From positions 1 through 5,525 of the forward strand of contig JAHDGT010000323.1 of NCBI GenBank assembly GCA_020631675.1: 5,525 nt of DNA, in the 5' to 3' direction. The DNA is from Bacteroidota bacterium (lineage in GTDB: Bacteria; Bacteroidota; Bacteroidia; Chitinophagales; UBA2359). The notes under the pieces were generated by a model. It saw only the letters and a list, made by a program, of their open reading frames with translations. It was not told the DNA's origin and ran no database searches. Within the stretch, counting starts at the first letter, position 1. Every line of letters begins with the position of its first letter. Of this stretch, positions 5,504-5,525 are shown piece after piece. A program made the translations under genes and the position numbers.

Positions 5504-5525
5504 TGTTTCCGAAGTGAAATTTAAC

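Larger units (their letters stand above)
5251..5525. other. Non-coding region upstream of dnaN
   Basis: No credible reading frame is present; the longest ATG-started runs are only a few codons. There is no tRNA-like T-loop. It contains a minus-strand promoter candidate facing dnaN (5310-5317), a plus-strand one facing out of the window (5465-5472), a consensus DnaA box (5382-5390), an AT-rich patch around 5401-5440 with the palindrome TTTTGCAAAA (5421-5430), and an inverted repeat at 5468-5503. It probably serves as a divergent promoter region for dnaN and an unseen gene to the right. Confidence 0.6.

Noticed and set aside
5251..5525. Full replication origin (oriC)
   Set aside because: Only one exact DnaA box lies in the intergenic region and there is no clustered box array; GC skew beyond the window would be needed.

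Overview
The window looks like ordinary chromosomal DNA from a member of the Bacteroidota, possibly a Saprospiria/Lewinella-like marine lineage; that finer placement is an inference. Three things support the phylum. A secreted esterase ends in a type IX secretion (T9SS) sorting tail. Two genes begin 6-7 nt after a perfect Bacteroidota -7 promoter element (TAnnTTTG) and lack a normally spaced Shine-Dalgarno site. The LptC, MarR and DnaN proteins read as Bacteroidota versions of their families.

Layout, left to right. 1-97: a short leader with a GC-rich inverted repeat and a promoter. 98-673 (+): an LptC-like lipoprotein for LPS export. 729-1229 (-): a MarR-family regulator, convergent with lptC. 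1267-1302: a perfect 16-bp hairpin that probably terminates the next gene. 1345-2511 (-): a secreted PHB-depolymerase/feruloyl-esterase-like hydrolase with a T9SS tail. 2563-3501 (+): a haloalkane dehalogenase with the full subfamily I catalytic set, divergent from the esterase across 51 bp. 3576-4052 (+): a small TlpA/thioredoxin-like lipoprotein. 4071-4109: a strong bidirectional terminator. 4129-5250 (-): dnaN, the sliding clamp. 5251-5525: a 275-bp non-coding region with candidate divergent promoters, a consensus DnaA box and an inverted repeat.

The genes do not form one pathway. lptC (envelope biogenesis) and dnaN (replication) are core genes at the two ends. Between them lies a small accessory block: regulator, exported esterase, dehalogenase and thiol-redox lipoprotein. 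The esterase and dehalogenase share a tight divergent promoter region, and the dehalogenase may be co-transcribed with the TlpA-like gene. Whether the MarR protein controls any of these is unknown.

I do not see a clear novel system. The items most worth a second look are the two exact DnaA boxes around the dnaN start, the repeated TACCTTAGC motif on both sides of the dnaN upstream region, the intact dehalogenase, and the near-leaderless starts of lptC and the marR-like gene.
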